Origin: Achromobacter sp. Bel
GTDB lineage: Bacteria; Pseudomonadota; Gammaproteobacteria; Burkholderiales; Burkholderiaceae_B
Length of the DNA: 64,000 nt
Assembly (NCBI RefSeq): GCF_012928505.1
Contig: NZ_JABBJN010000005.1
Span: forward strand, 1-64,000
Reading direction: 5' to 3'
Of the stretch, positions 49,736 to 57,730 are shown piece by piece. Each line of letters starts with the position of its first letter. Within the stretch, counting starts at the first letter, position 1. The notes beneath the pieces were generated by a model. That model searched no databases, was not told the origin of the DNA, and saw only the letters and a list, made by a program, of their open reading frames with translations. The translations under genes were made by a program, and so were the position numbers.

Positions 49736-50167
49736 ATGAGATTTTTCGTTCTGAGTGTTGCGATGATCGCAGTGCTTACTGGATGCTCCACAAAGAACTA
49801 CGGTCGCCAAGGAAGTTTGACAGCCTACGAAAGCTCACGCATGGCTTGCGCAGATATCGAACTGGAAGAGGCCAAGGTTCAGGGTTGGGTGGATCAGGTG
49901 AACCAGGAAAGCGAATTCGATGGGCGCGACGCCTTGGCCATTATGGGTGACTTCGGCATCGGCAACTCGATGGAAAAAAAGGCCGCAATCAAGTCGGCCA
50001 ATAAGCGGCTTTGCCAACTTCAAACCGTCGCCGTGTCTAAGCAATGCCGGCCCGAGCCACCATATGAGGCCCCTCGGGTGAAACCACCTGTCCACTCCCA
50101 GGGTGAGCCCCAGGCCATGCGAATGGCAGCATCGCCCGAACCCAAGAATCCGTGCCTCAGGATGTAG
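49736..50167 (+). CDS. Lipoprotein expressed with the repressor (unknown)
   Basis: 143 residues; lipoprotein signal MRFFVLSVAMIAVLTGCST with lipobox LTGC. The mature part is charged and helical (ACADIELEEAKVQGWVDQVNQESEF) with a Pro-rich C-terminus. It lies downstream of CI in the same direction before a terminator, so it is likely made in the lysogen, like surface-exclusion lipoproteins of other prophages. Confidence 0.65.
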   Translation: MRFFVLSVAMIAVLTGCSTKNYGRQGSLTAYESSRMACADIELEEAKVQGWVDQVNQESEFDGRDALAIMGDFGIGNSMEKKAAIKSANKRLCQLQTVAVSKQCRPEPPYEAPRVKPPVHSQGEPQAMRMAASPEPKNPCLRM

Positions 50168-50195
50168 CCAGACAAGCCGCGCATCAATATCCAAG

Positions 50196-50217
50196 AGCCA
50201 CCTAGGGTGGCTTTTTT
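50196..50217 (+). terminator. Terminator of the CI-lipoprotein transcript
   Basis: AGCCACC/GGTGGCT hairpin with TAG loop and six T. It separates the repressor unit from the rightward early promoter. Confidence 0.85.
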
Positions 50218-50239
50218 GTCGTCTATGATGAATCAAATT

Positions 50240-50279
50240 AGGTATGCCTATTGTTAAATAATTAGGCATGCCTTATATT
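50240..50279 (+). promoter_or_regulatory. Operators and rightward early promoter (PL equivalent)
   Basis: AGGTATGCCT (50240-50249) and AGGCATGCCT (50264-50273), centres 24 bp apart. Promoter TTGTTA (50251-50256), 17 bp, TATATT (50274-50279), with the second operator in the spacer. The arrangement mirrors the cro promoter. Confidence 0.8.
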
Positions 50280-50336
50280 TCTCCCATCCGCAGCCCCTGC
50301 GGCAAATACACGACAAGTGTGGAAGGGAGAACCAAC

Positions 50337-50615
50337 ATGAAAACCGCCGTTCGTTTTACCGCCGTCGCGATCGCCACGGCCGCCACGATCGCCGCTCTAT
50401 TCGGCTGGGCCCAAGTTGTCACGCGCAACGATCACCTCCTACTCCAGGCGGACGACGAGAAGCGCACCCGCATGCTTGCGCGTAGCTGCGGCACGCGTGG
50501 CCAGCTCATGCAAGACCCGCTGAGCCGCCAATACTCCTGCCTCTATGTGAACCCCGACGGCGAAGCCCTGCTTCACGCGATCGCCGACGTCCCGCTGCTA
50601 GTCGTTCAGCGCTAA
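50337..50615 (+). CDS. Small membrane-anchored early protein (unknown)
   Basis: 92 residues; one N-terminal membrane segment (AVAIATAATIAALFGWAQVV) and a short polar region with two Cys (SCGTRGQLMQDPLSRQYSC). GGAAGGGAGA precedes the ATG. It is the first gene of the rightward early operon. Confidence 0.6.
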   Translation: MKTAVRFTAVAIATAATIAALFGWAQVVTRNDHLLLQADDEKRTRMLARSCGTRGQLMQDPLSRQYSCLYVNPDGEALLHAIADVPLLVVQR

Positions 50616-50625
50616 GAGGCCCGCC

Positions 50626-50832
50626 ATGGCCCGCGAAATCACTCGAGAGCAGGTGCTGGCCGCAGTTGCGAAGCTTGGCCGACGAGTTCGCGACATCGAC
50701 GTACTCATGCGCAACCGGGCTCTGTGCATCTCAATCCTGAATTCTGCCGAAGCACCGCCGCAAAGCCGCGTCGTGCATCTGCCACGGCCCAAGCACGACT
50801 GGCGCGCACGCGCCGCCGGCGACACCGACTGA
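50626..50832 (+). CDS. Small basic early protein (unknown)
   Basis: 68 residues, MAREITREQVLAAVAKLGRRVRDIDVLMRNRALCIS..., helical and basic. It lies 10 bp after the preceding gene. No family recognised. Confidence 0.5.
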   Translation: MAREITREQVLAAVAKLGRRVRDIDVLMRNRALCISILNSAEAPPQSRVVHLPRPKHDWRARAAGDTD

Positions 50833-50857
50833 TTCCCCCCCACCACATAGGAGTGCC

Positions 50858-51208
50858 ATGTCCACCAACTCGATCGAAGACACCCTTCGGCACTTGCGAG
50901 GCGGCCACCTGCTGGCCGACCTCCAGGAACAACTCGCCAAAGTGGTTCAGGCCGTAGACGTCACCGGCAAGGCCGGGAAGTTGACTCTCGCACTGACCGT
51001 GAAGAAGGTCAGCCGCTCCGGCGCGCTGGAAATCCTCGACAAGGTCACCGCGGCCGCGCCCGAGGAAGCCCCGTTGACGACCCTGATGTACCCCACCCCC
51101 GAGGGCCGCCTGGCGCCCAGCGATCCACGCCAACAAGCTCTTGACCTCAAGTCGCTGCCGAACACGGCCAGCACCCTCACCAACCTGCGCGCTATTGGAG
51201 ACCAATAA
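50858..51208 (+). CDS. Early protein preceding the DUF2303 gene (unknown)
   Basis: 116 residues; pattern LLADLQEQLAKVVQAVDVTGKAGKLTLALTVKKVSRSGALEILDKVTAAAPEE. Two beta strands and a helix repeat. Such a gene commonly precedes DUF2303 in phages of this kind. It ends two bases before the next start, suggesting joint function. Confidence 0.6.
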   Translation: MSTNSIEDTLRHLRGGHLLADLQEQLAKVVQAVDVTGKAGKLTLALTVKKVSRSGALEILDKVTAAAPEEAPLTTLMYPTPEGRLAPSDPRQQALDLKSLPNTASTLTNLRAIGDQ

Positions 51209-51210
51209 GC

Positions 51211-52092
51211 ATGCCCGCACCCACCAATCACCAGGGCGACCAAGGCAATTTTGCCGAGACCATCGCCCGCATCGCCCCGCACCCCGTTGAGCTTGTGAAT
51301 ACGGGAAACGGTCGCCTCTTCGCGGTCCCGGAAGGTTATTCCCTCGAAACTGATGCCACGCTCCAAAAGCTGCAGCCGACTCCGGCCCGCAAGGCCGGCA
51401 CTGTCAGGCTGAAAACGCAGGATTCGTTCGTGCAGTACGTCAATCAGCACAAGCAACCAGAATCGCAGCTGTACGCCAGCGTCAATGCCAAGAGCGCGGA
51501 TACGCCCCTTGTCGTGACGGCCGTGCTGAACGATCACGCGCACGGCACCCTGACCACGCCGCCGGGTTGGTGCGATTTCAAAGCGATCCTGGCGCCCGAC
51601 TCCAGCCCGGAGTGGAAGACCTGGATCGGCGCCAACGGCCAGAAAATGTCGCAGATGGAATTCGCCACGTTCATCGAAGACAACATCCATTGCTTCGCAG
51701 GGAACGACGTAGAGGGCGGCAAAGGGTTCCCCGCCGGCGGCGAAATGCTGCAGATGGCGCTGGCGTTCGAAGCCTCGTCCGAGAAGCGCATCCGGTCGGC
51801 AGTTCGCCTGCAATCCGGCGGCGTCCAGATTGAACACGTCGACACCGACGACGCAGCCACCGTCAGCCGAATGCAAGCGTTCGACCGCTTCCGTCTGGGC
51901 CTTGCACCTTTCTGGCGCGGCGACTCGTACCCGCTGGAAGCCAAGCTCCGCTATCGCAACACCGGCGGCGGGCTGACGCTCTGGTTCGACCTGGTTCGCC
52001 CGGACCGCGTCGTGGATCACGCCGTCGAAGAAATGCTCGCGCAGATCGAAACCAGCACGACCATCAAGCCCATCTTCGGGAGCATCGTGTAA
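51211..52092 (+). CDS. DUF2303-family (YfdQ-like) protein
   Basis: 293 residues. SYSLETDATLQKLQPTPARKAGTVRLKTQDSFVQYVNQHK and HGTLTTPPGWCDFKAILAPDSSPEWKTWIGANGQKMSQMEFATFIEDN are family signatures. Function is unknown; DUF2303 genes lie in early regions of many phages and next to recombination or nucleotide-metabolism genes, as here (dNMP kinase follows). Confidence 0.85.
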   Translation: MPAPTNHQGDQGNFAETIARIAPHPVELVNTGNGRLFAVPEGYSLETDATLQKLQPTPARKAGTVRLKTQDSFVQYVNQHKQPESQLYASVNAKSADTPLVVTAVLNDHAHGTLTTPPGWCDFKAILAPDSSPEWKTWIGANGQKMSQMEFATFIEDNIHCFAGNDVEGGKGFPAGGEMLQMALAFEASSEKRIRSAVRLQSGGVQIEHVDTDDAATVSRMQAFDRFRLGLAPFWRGDSYPLEAKLRYRNTGGGLTLWFDLVRPDRVVDHAVEEMLAQIETSTTIKPIFGSIV

Positions 52093-52769
52093 TGAATAGC
52101 CGCAGCGGCCCCTACTTTTTGGTCGGCCTGGCCGGACACGCCGGCGCGGGCAAGGACACGTGCGCCGACATCCTGGGCAGCGCGCACAACTTCGCGCGTC
52201 TTGCATTTGCCGATGCGGTGCGCTCGGAATTGGCTGCGTCGTTTGGGGTCGATCTGCGGCTTTTTACTGATCGCTCGCTGAAGGAAGCACCGACCCTCGA
52301 GCTGGCCTTGCGCCGCTGCTCAGATCTGCGGTTCGTTGACCTGGTCATGTCCCTCGGGCTTGGCGTGAACTATGACAAGGCGATCAGCCCCAGGACAGCT
52401 ATGCGCCTTTGGGGCACCGAATACCGTCGCGGCTTTTGCGGGCCTGACTACTGGCTCCTGCGCGCTCATGAGCGCGTTGAAGCGCTTCACCGCGAAGGCT
52501 ATCGCCGAATCGCGATCACGGACGTTCGATTCTTGAACGAGGCCGCGCTTGTCCGAACCCTCGACGGCGAGATTTGGCGCGTTCGCCGCCCCAGCGCTGA
52601 TGCCCAGCCCGCATATCACCAATCTGAGCAGGAAGTCGAGGCTATCCACGCAGATCGCGTCATCAATAACAGCGCTCTCACCGCGGCAGGCCTGGCCTAC
52701 GACGTCCTGCTTGCCTACCACCAGGCGACGACACAAAAGGGAGGCTCGCATGAGCAATCGTCATCGTAA
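52092..52769 (+). CDS. Deoxynucleoside monophosphate kinase
   Basis: 225 residues. P-loop GHAGAGKDTCADIL (about 14-27), then LAFADAVRSELAA and the LID/base region including PRTAMRLWGTEYRRGFCGPDYWLLRAHE. DVRFLNEA is the family's C-terminal aspartate motif. The product phosphorylates dNMPs to feed phage DNA synthesis. Start overlaps the preceding stop by one base. Confidence 0.86.
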   Translation: MNSRSGPYFLVGLAGHAGAGKDTCADILGSAHNFARLAFADAVRSELAASFGVDLRLFTDRSLKEAPTLELALRRCSDLRFVDLVMSLGLGVNYDKAISPRTAMRLWGTEYRRGFCGPDYWLLRAHERVEALHREGYRRIAITDVRFLNEAALVRTLDGEIWRVRRPSADAQPAYHQSEQEVEAIHADRVINNSALTAAGLAYDVLLAYHQATTQKGGSHEQSSS

Positions 52770-53178
52770 AGCCCGGAACGGCAAACGGTCCGGTCGTTGG
52801 CAACCGCGCACGCCCATGATGGGCCGAAGCTGCGATCGCATCAGCTTGGACATGCACTTGGCATTGGCCCGGCTTTTCAGTGCGCCCACCAGCGCCGCTC
52901 GCGACGACTTGGCCGACACGTTGAACGTGATCGGCTTGGCAATCCAAGGTGATCGGCGGTTCGTCGAAGAGATGGCTGTCCTGAACCAAGCGGCGGCAGT
53001 CCTTGACCCCTACCAAGCCCCCGCGCCTCTCGGCGACGACGCTCGGCATGTGCTCTCGCACGCAGGCAGCGTCATCGACACCATTCTTGGCCTGCTGGAT
53101 CTCGAAACGCTGTGCGCTGCGGAGCATGCCTACGTCGCCGCAGTGAAGGTCAATCCGCGACTGAGGACACAGCCATGA
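52750..53178 (+). CDS. Early protein (unknown)
   Basis: 142 residues, basic N-terminus (MSNRHRKARNGKRSGRWQPRT) and helical body (ISLDMHLALARLFSAPTSAARDDLADTLNVIGLAIQGD; HVLSHAGSVIDTILGLLDLETLCAAEHAYVAAV). It overlaps the kinase by 20 bp and the next gene by four. No family recognised. Confidence 0.6.
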   Translation: MSNRHRKARNGKRSGRWQPRTPMMGRSCDRISLDMHLALARLFSAPTSAARDDLADTLNVIGLAIQGDRRFVEEMAVLNQAAAVLDPYQAPAPLGDDARHVLSHAGSVIDTILGLLDLETLCAAEHAYVAAVKVNPRLRTQP

Positions 53179-53567
53179 CTTGCGATACCTCCCACGGCTG
53201 GGTCAAGCCGCGCGCCGACGGCGCCCGCGCGAAGTGCGGCGGCCCCAACCTCTGCTCGACATGCGAAACCGAGAAAATGCACAACATCATGCTGACCGCG
53301 TGCTTTGGCCCGCCTGTGGGTACCCCGACCGACGGCGCTCCTACCCGGGATGCAGCAGTGGGCGCAGCGATCGGACGCGCGTGCGCCGAGCTGCCGTTCG
53401 GCTACAGCATCGAATTGTTCTTAGAGGCCGGTTACGGCGGTGCCCGACTGCTTGGCCCAGAGGGTGGCGAGATCGACCTTGATCAAGACGAGCGCGACCT
53501 CGCGTATGAAATCAACGCGGGCATCGACGCCGCGATCGCCACCGAGCAGGGCAAGGGAGCCGCGTGA
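53175..53567 (+). CDS. Small zinc-site-like early protein (unknown)
   Basis: 130 residues, with Cys at CDTS, KCGGPNLCSTCETEK in the first 35 residues, suggesting a metal site. A second part reads AAVGAAIGRACAELPFGYSIELFLEAGYGGARLLGPEGGEIDLD. ATGA overlap with the previous gene. Confidence 0.6.
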   Translation: MTCDTSHGWVKPRADGARAKCGGPNLCSTCETEKMHNIMLTACFGPPVGTPTDGAPTRDAAVGAAIGRACAELPFGYSIELFLEAGYGGARLLGPEGGEIDLDQDERDLAYEINAGIDAAIATEQGKGAA

Positions 53568-53776
53568 TGGCCTTCGTCCAACTCACCGACTACGACGGCC
53601 ATACCCTCGTCCTGAACCCGGCGTACATCGTCTCCGTCACTACGGCACGGTCCAGCTATAACGGCAACCAGGCCAATATTCGCACCAATGACGGCACCAC
53701 GCATTCGGTGCGCGATTCCGTCGCATCCGTCTATGCCAAGATCGAAGCCACCCAGCAGGAGGGGCACGCATGCTGA
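53567..53776 (+). CDS. Small beta-rich protein (unknown)
   Basis: 69 residues, MAFVQLTDYDGHTLVLNPAYIVSVTTARSSYNGNQANIRTNDGTTHSVRDSVASVYAKIEATQ. Resembles flagellar/FlbD-like small beta domains in pattern (LNP..I..V). It overlaps both neighbours. Confidence 0.55.
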   Translation: MAFVQLTDYDGHTLVLNPAYIVSVTTARSSYNGNQANIRTNDGTTHSVRDSVASVYAKIEATQQEGHAC

Positions 53777-55815
53777 CCCCCCAGCTTGTCCTCGGACTCT
53801 CCACCAAGATCGTGGTCGATATTTTTGCCGGCGGCGGTGGCTGGTCTACCGCCTATGAGCAGGCCACCGGCCAGCACGTACACATCGCAATCAACCACAA
53901 TCCCGATGCCCTGAGCATGCATGAGGTGAACCACCCGCAAGCCCGGCACTACATCGCTGATGTATGGGAGGTTTGCCCGCGCCAGGCGACCGACGGCATG
54001 CCGGTGGGCTGGCTGCACCTGTCGCCGGACTGCACCGATCACAGCCAAGCCAAAGGCGGGCAACCACGCCGCAAGAACATCCGCGCTTTGGCATGGGTAA
54101 CCGTCCGTTGGGCCGGAACCGTCACACCCGACATCATCAGCCTGGAGAATGTGGTCCAGATCCTGAAGTGGGGCCGCCTGGTCGCCAAGCGCTGCTCGGC
54201 CACCGGCCGGGTCGTCACGCTGGACATGGTGCCTGACGCCGGCGGTCGAATGGTGAACCGCGTGGCGGATCCTGGCGAGCGCGTGCCGGTGGATCGCCAG
54301 TACCTGGTCCCCGACCCCAAGCAACAGGGAAAGCACTGGCATCGTCTGGTGGCGATCCTGCGAGCCATTGGATACACCGTGGAATGGCGCGAGCTCAACG
54401 CCGCCGACTACGGTGCCGGCACGACGCGAACGCGCCTTTTCATGATGGCGCGTCGCGACGGCCTGCCGATCATCTGGCCGCAGGCCACCCACCACAAGAA
54501 GCCCGCCAAGGGCCAGATCGGCTGGCGCCCAGCTGCGGGCGGCATTGATTGGAGCAACGAGGGCAAGACGATCTTCGGCCGAAAGAAGCCGCTGGTGGAT
54601 GCCACAATGCGCCGCATCGCGCGCGGCATGAAGCGCTATGTCTTGGACAGCGCCGATCCGTTCATCGTGCCCATCGCCAACTGGAGCCGCGACGGGTCGC
54701 ACTCGGCGCGACAGCCGATCAGCACCATCACCGCAAAGCCCCGCGGTGGCGCGCATGCTGTAGTAGCGCCGGCGCTGGTGCCAGCGACGCATCATGGCGC
54801 AGACCGCGTCTACGACCTGCGCGATCCAGCTAAGACGATCACCGCCGCCCACCGTGGCGAGTTCATGCTTTCCACTCCGGTGCTTATCCAGGCTGGCTAC
54901 GGCGAGCGCGAAGGCCAAGCGCCCCGCGCGCTGGATATGCACCAGCCTCTGGGAACAGTCACGGCCGGCGGCATCAAGCACGCCGTGGCGTCTGGTTACC
55001 TAGTGCAAGCTGGACACGGCGAGGGGAAAGCCGGAGCCCGACGCTGGTCCTATGGCTGCAACGACCCGGCGGACCCCGTAGGCACGCTGACCGCGAGCAA
55101 CGGCGGCTTCTCTGCTGCTACTGCGTTCATGGTGCAGGCGAACGGGGGATACAACGCCACGCCCGCGCACGATCTACGGCGTTCCGCATCGACCATCACG
55201 AACACTGGCAGTCAGCAGCAACTCATCACGGCACACCTGACTACGCTTCGCCGGCACAGCACCGGTACCGAAGCCACCGAGCCGGTGGCAGGGATAGCGG
55301 CACGCGGCCAACACCATGGCCTAGTTGCCGCGCATCTGACAGCGATGAGCCAAAACGTCATTGGATCTGACATGCGCGAACCCGCGCAGACCGTCCTGGC
55401 GGGCGCTGCGCGCTTCGGCCTGGTGCAGTACGACTTGGCACCTGAAGACGAGGCCGGCGCCCTCCAGGTAGCGGCGTTCTTGATGCGCTACTACGGCGAG
55501 GGCGGCCAGTGGGGCGACCTGCGCGAACCGGCCAGCACGCTGACCACCCGCGACAGACTGGCGCTCGTCACCGTCCACATCCAGGGCACGCCTCACGTGA
55601 TCGTGGACATCCGCCTGCGCATGCTCACGCCGGCCGAACTGTATGACCTGCAAGGGTTCCCGCCGGAATACATCATCACGCACGGTCACGACGGCCGCGT
55701 GTTCACGAAATCCCAGCAGGTCCACATGGTCGGCAACAGCGTAAGCCCGCCGCCAGCGGTTGCGCTGATCCAGGCCAACGCTCCGCACGAGCTTCTATTG
55801 AGGAAAGCAGCATGA
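53770..55815 (+). CDS. C-5 cytosine DNA methyltransferase with repeat array
   Basis: 681 residues. Motif I VDIFAGGGGWSTAYEQ (about 16-31), catalytic-loop equivalent LSPDCTDHS (C88), ENV motif (126-128), and the C-terminal TPAELYDLQGFPPEY and MVGNSVSPPPAVALI motifs (IX-X). Between about 310 and 600 lies an array of eight DPAKTITA-type units: P-x2-T-(I/V)-(T/L) followed by 8-12 residues and a V, spaced 30-45 residues. This array is much longer than a usual target-recognition domain. Likely role: protect phage DNA from restriction. Confidence 0.85.
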   Translation: MLTPQLVLGLSTKIVVDIFAGGGGWSTAYEQATGQHVHIAINHNPDALSMHEVNHPQARHYIADVWEVCPRQATDGMPVGWLHLSPDCTDHSQAKGGQPRRKNIRALAWVTVRWAGTVTPDIISLENVVQILKWGRLVAKRCSATGRVVTLDMVPDAGGRMVNRVADPGERVPVDRQYLVPDPKQQGKHWHRLVAILRAIGYTVEWRELNAADYGAGTTRTRLFMMARRDGLPIIWPQATHHKKPAKGQIGWRPAAGGIDWSNEGKTIFGRKKPLVDATMRRIARGMKRYVLDSADPFIVPIANWSRDGSHSARQPISTITAKPRGGAHAVVAPALVPATHHGADRVYDLRDPAKTITAAHRGEFMLSTPVLIQAGYGEREGQAPRALDMHQPLGTVTAGGIKHAVASGYLVQAGHGEGKAGARRWSYGCNDPADPVGTLTASNGGFSAATAFMVQANGGYNATPAHDLRRSASTITNTGSQQQLITAHLTTLRRHSTGTEATEPVAGIAARGQHHGLVAAHLTAMSQNVIGSDMREPAQTVLAGAARFGLVQYDLAPEDEAGALQVAAFLMRYYGEGGQWGDLREPASTLTTRDRLALVTVHIQGTPHVIVDIRLRMLTPAELYDLQGFPPEYIITHGHDGRVFTKSQQVHMVGNSVSPPPAVALIQANAPHELLLRKAA

Positions 55816-56795
55816 CCGACCAGAACAACGCCGCCCAGGCGGCAGAGCAAGAAATCGACGCCATCATGGAGCAGGCCCAGGTATTCGCCTCGGCTTGGTC
55901 TTTCCTTGGTGGGCCTTTCGACAACGGTTCAGGCCTTGAAACGGCCGAACGTGAGAGAACAGCCTTGCGTGCGATGCTATCCAAGCTGCGCACGGAGGGC
56001 GTGCAGGCGGTTAAGGCTGCCGGGCATTCGGAAGTTGCGCGCTGCACCGCCCCGTCGATGCAGAAAAATCACGTTGATTGTGACGTCCCTAGCATCAACC
56101 GGAATTCAAATCACGGCGATCTTCCGACCACGCGATTCAGCAACATGTTTTCTAGCCGCACATCGTGCGGCCTCGACATCCGGATAGACCATGTGTGGTC
56201 GCGCCACGAGATGCCATGCGGCTCCCCCGACGCTCAGATGGACGATGTAGCCATTACCAGTTCCAGAGCGTGCGATGCGATAAATGGAACGAACTCCATT
56301 CACGACAATAGTACCGTCCAACATAATTTGTCCTTCTCCATTTGGAGGACTTCTGTCCCTTCGCATGTTAAGGGTTACATCTCGCTGCAGGTACCACAAG
56401 CCGGTGGAAATACCTACCTGCACGACAAACAACTCGAATGTCCCGCGACGAAGGACCTTCAGGCAAGCGCCCCTGTAGCCGGGGAGGCGCAACCGGTTTG
56501 CTGGATCGAGCGGGCGCAATTGGAAAACGTGCGAGACGAAGGCGATGACGCCTGGGTGTACTGGCGCGGGACGGGTCATGCGGCCGAGCCTGACGAAGTG
56601 CCGCTCTATGCCGCGCCCCAGGCCAGCGAGGCGGTGCGCGATGCGGCGCTGGAGGAAGCCGCATCTCTCCTGGAACGCAACCGCAAGACATGGGTCTCGG
56701 TCAGAGCCGCCTACGAAATTCGCGCCCTCAAGTCACATAGCGCCGCCCTGTCCGCGCAACCGGGCGCGCAGAAGGGAGGCAGCGATGCAGAGTGA
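55812..56795 (+). CDS. Unknown early protein with an anomalous middle segment
   Basis: 327 residues. The N-terminal ~70 residues (AEQEIDAIMEQAQVFASAWSFLGGPFDNGSGL) and the last ~100 (QPVCWIERAQLENVRDEGDD...EEAASLLERNRKTWVSVRAAYEIRALKSH) look like ordinary helical phage protein. Residues about 75-215 are compositionally odd (RFSNMFSSRTSCGLDIRIDHVWSRHEMPC; VPSHVKGYISLQVPQAGGN) and overlie an antisense gene with its own ribosome site. The frame may have been built by insertion of that gene. Confidence 0.45.
   Translation: MTDQNNAAQAAEQEIDAIMEQAQVFASAWSFLGGPFDNGSGLETAERERTALRAMLSKLRTEGVQAVKAAGHSEVARCTAPSMQKNHVDCDVPSINRNSNHGDLPTTRFSNMFSSRTSCGLDIRIDHVWSRHEMPCGSPDAQMDDVAITSSRACDAINGTNSIHDNSTVQHNLSFSIWRTSVPSHVKGYISLQVPQAGGNTYLHDKQLECPATKDLQASAPVAGEAQPVCWIERAQLENVRDEGDDAWVYWRGTGHAAEPDEVPLYAAPQASEAVRDAALEEAASLLERNRKTWVSVRAAYEIRALKSHSAALSAQPGAQKGGSDAE
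56106..56324 (-). CDS. Nested antisense small protein (unknown)
   Basis: 72 residues on the strand opposite to the surrounding operon: MLDGTIVVNGVRSIYRIARSGTGNGYIVHL..., ending ARKHVAESRGRKIAVI. GGAGAAGGACAAATT ahead of the ATG is an excellent ribosome site. The composition is like a small beta/alpha protein. It occupies the odd central part of the rightward frame at 55,812. Confidence 0.55.
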   Translation of the reverse strand: MLDGTIVVNGVRSIYRIARSGTGNGYIVHLSVGGAAWHLVARPHMVYPDVEAARCAARKHVAESRGRKIAVI

Positions 56796-57129
56796 TCGCG
56801 AATTGCTGGAGCTGGCGGCGAAGGCGGCTGGGATGCGCCTTGAATGGGATGGGCACCCGGACGCCTGGCAACCCATGTACTACGAGGGGAAGACATATCA
56901 CTCATGGGATCCGCTCACTGACGACGGCGACGCGCTGCGGCTGGCGGTGAAGCTTCGAATCGGCATCGAGCATGAAGAAGAAGCGGCCATCGCCTGGGAT
57001 GGATGCATTGGGACCGGCCGAATACCAAACGGGGATGACCCCGCAAGTGCGACACGCCGCGCCATCGTTCTTGCGGCCGCCGATATCGGTACCACCCAGC
57101 CCAGCAAGGACGGAGGCGGGGATGCGTAA
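56785..57129 (+). CDS. DUF2591-like small protein
   Basis: 114 residues, MQSDRELLELAAKAAGMRLEWDGHPDAWQPMYYEGKTYHSWDPLTDDGDALRLAVKL. Matches the pattern of phage proteins annotated as DUF2591-like (WNPLTDDGDALRLAV). It overlaps its neighbours by about 10 bases each. Function unknown. Confidence 0.65.
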   Translation: MQSDRELLELAAKAAGMRLEWDGHPDAWQPMYYEGKTYHSWDPLTDDGDALRLAVKLRIGIEHEEEAAIAWDGCIGTGRIPNGDDPASATRRAIVLAAADIGTTQPSKDGGGDA

Positions 57130-57691
57130 TCCGATCTGCGTCACGCTGCCCTTCATGGCCGCCGTGGGCACTTCCGGCGCGGTACAGCTGCGCCACGACG
57201 ATCAGTGCGGGAACAAGGCGCGCCTATCCATCACCGTGGGCCATCGCGTAAGCGGAAGTTCGATTGACGCCGCCCTGTCTGTCGACGCCATGCGCCAGCT
57301 CGTCGACTGCCTAATGGATTGCATCTGTGCGGTGGAGCGCAAGGATCGCTTGAGAGAAGAGTTTGCACAAGGGAAGTCGAAGCACCTCCCGGTCACCCCA
57401 TTCGCTGCTGAAGCAGCAGAAGTGGGTGCCGGCCCCGGATTTTTGTCGCCCGACAAGGATTGGCCCCATACGACGCACGAAAGGCAGGTTAGTCGAGTGC
57501 CGAATTGCGATCGCGCTGAAGGACTATCGACGAACACTCAACTGGTCGGGGCGCTATATGACGTTTGCCTCTGCGCAGAGGCGATTGGGCTGAATTACGA
57601 GGGGCAAATTGACGGTTTGAAGGAGCTGGACAACGCGGTTGTCAATGCCTACGCAGTCATTTGGAAATATCGAAATGCCCCATCCTGTTAG
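57122..57691 (+). CDS. Early protein (unknown)
   Basis: 189 residues; N-terminal beta region (TLPFMAAVGTSGAVQLRHDDQCGNKARLSITVGHRVSGSSIDAALS), a helix pair (MRQLVDCLMDCICAVERKDRLREEFAQGK), then a variable region and a C-terminal helix (LKELDNAVVNAYAVIWKYR). Last gene of the rightward operon. Confidence 0.55.
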   Translation: MRNPICVTLPFMAAVGTSGAVQLRHDDQCGNKARLSITVGHRVSGSSIDAALSVDAMRQLVDCLMDCICAVERKDRLREEFAQGKSKHLPVTPFAAEAAEVGAGPGFLSPDKDWPHTTHERQVSRVPNCDRAEGLSTNTQLVGALYDVCLCAEAIGLNYEGQIDGLKELDNAVVNAYAVIWKYRNAPSC

Positions 57692-57730
57692 GTCTCAAAT
57701 GAACAGCATAATTTCGCTCGCGGTCGCGCC

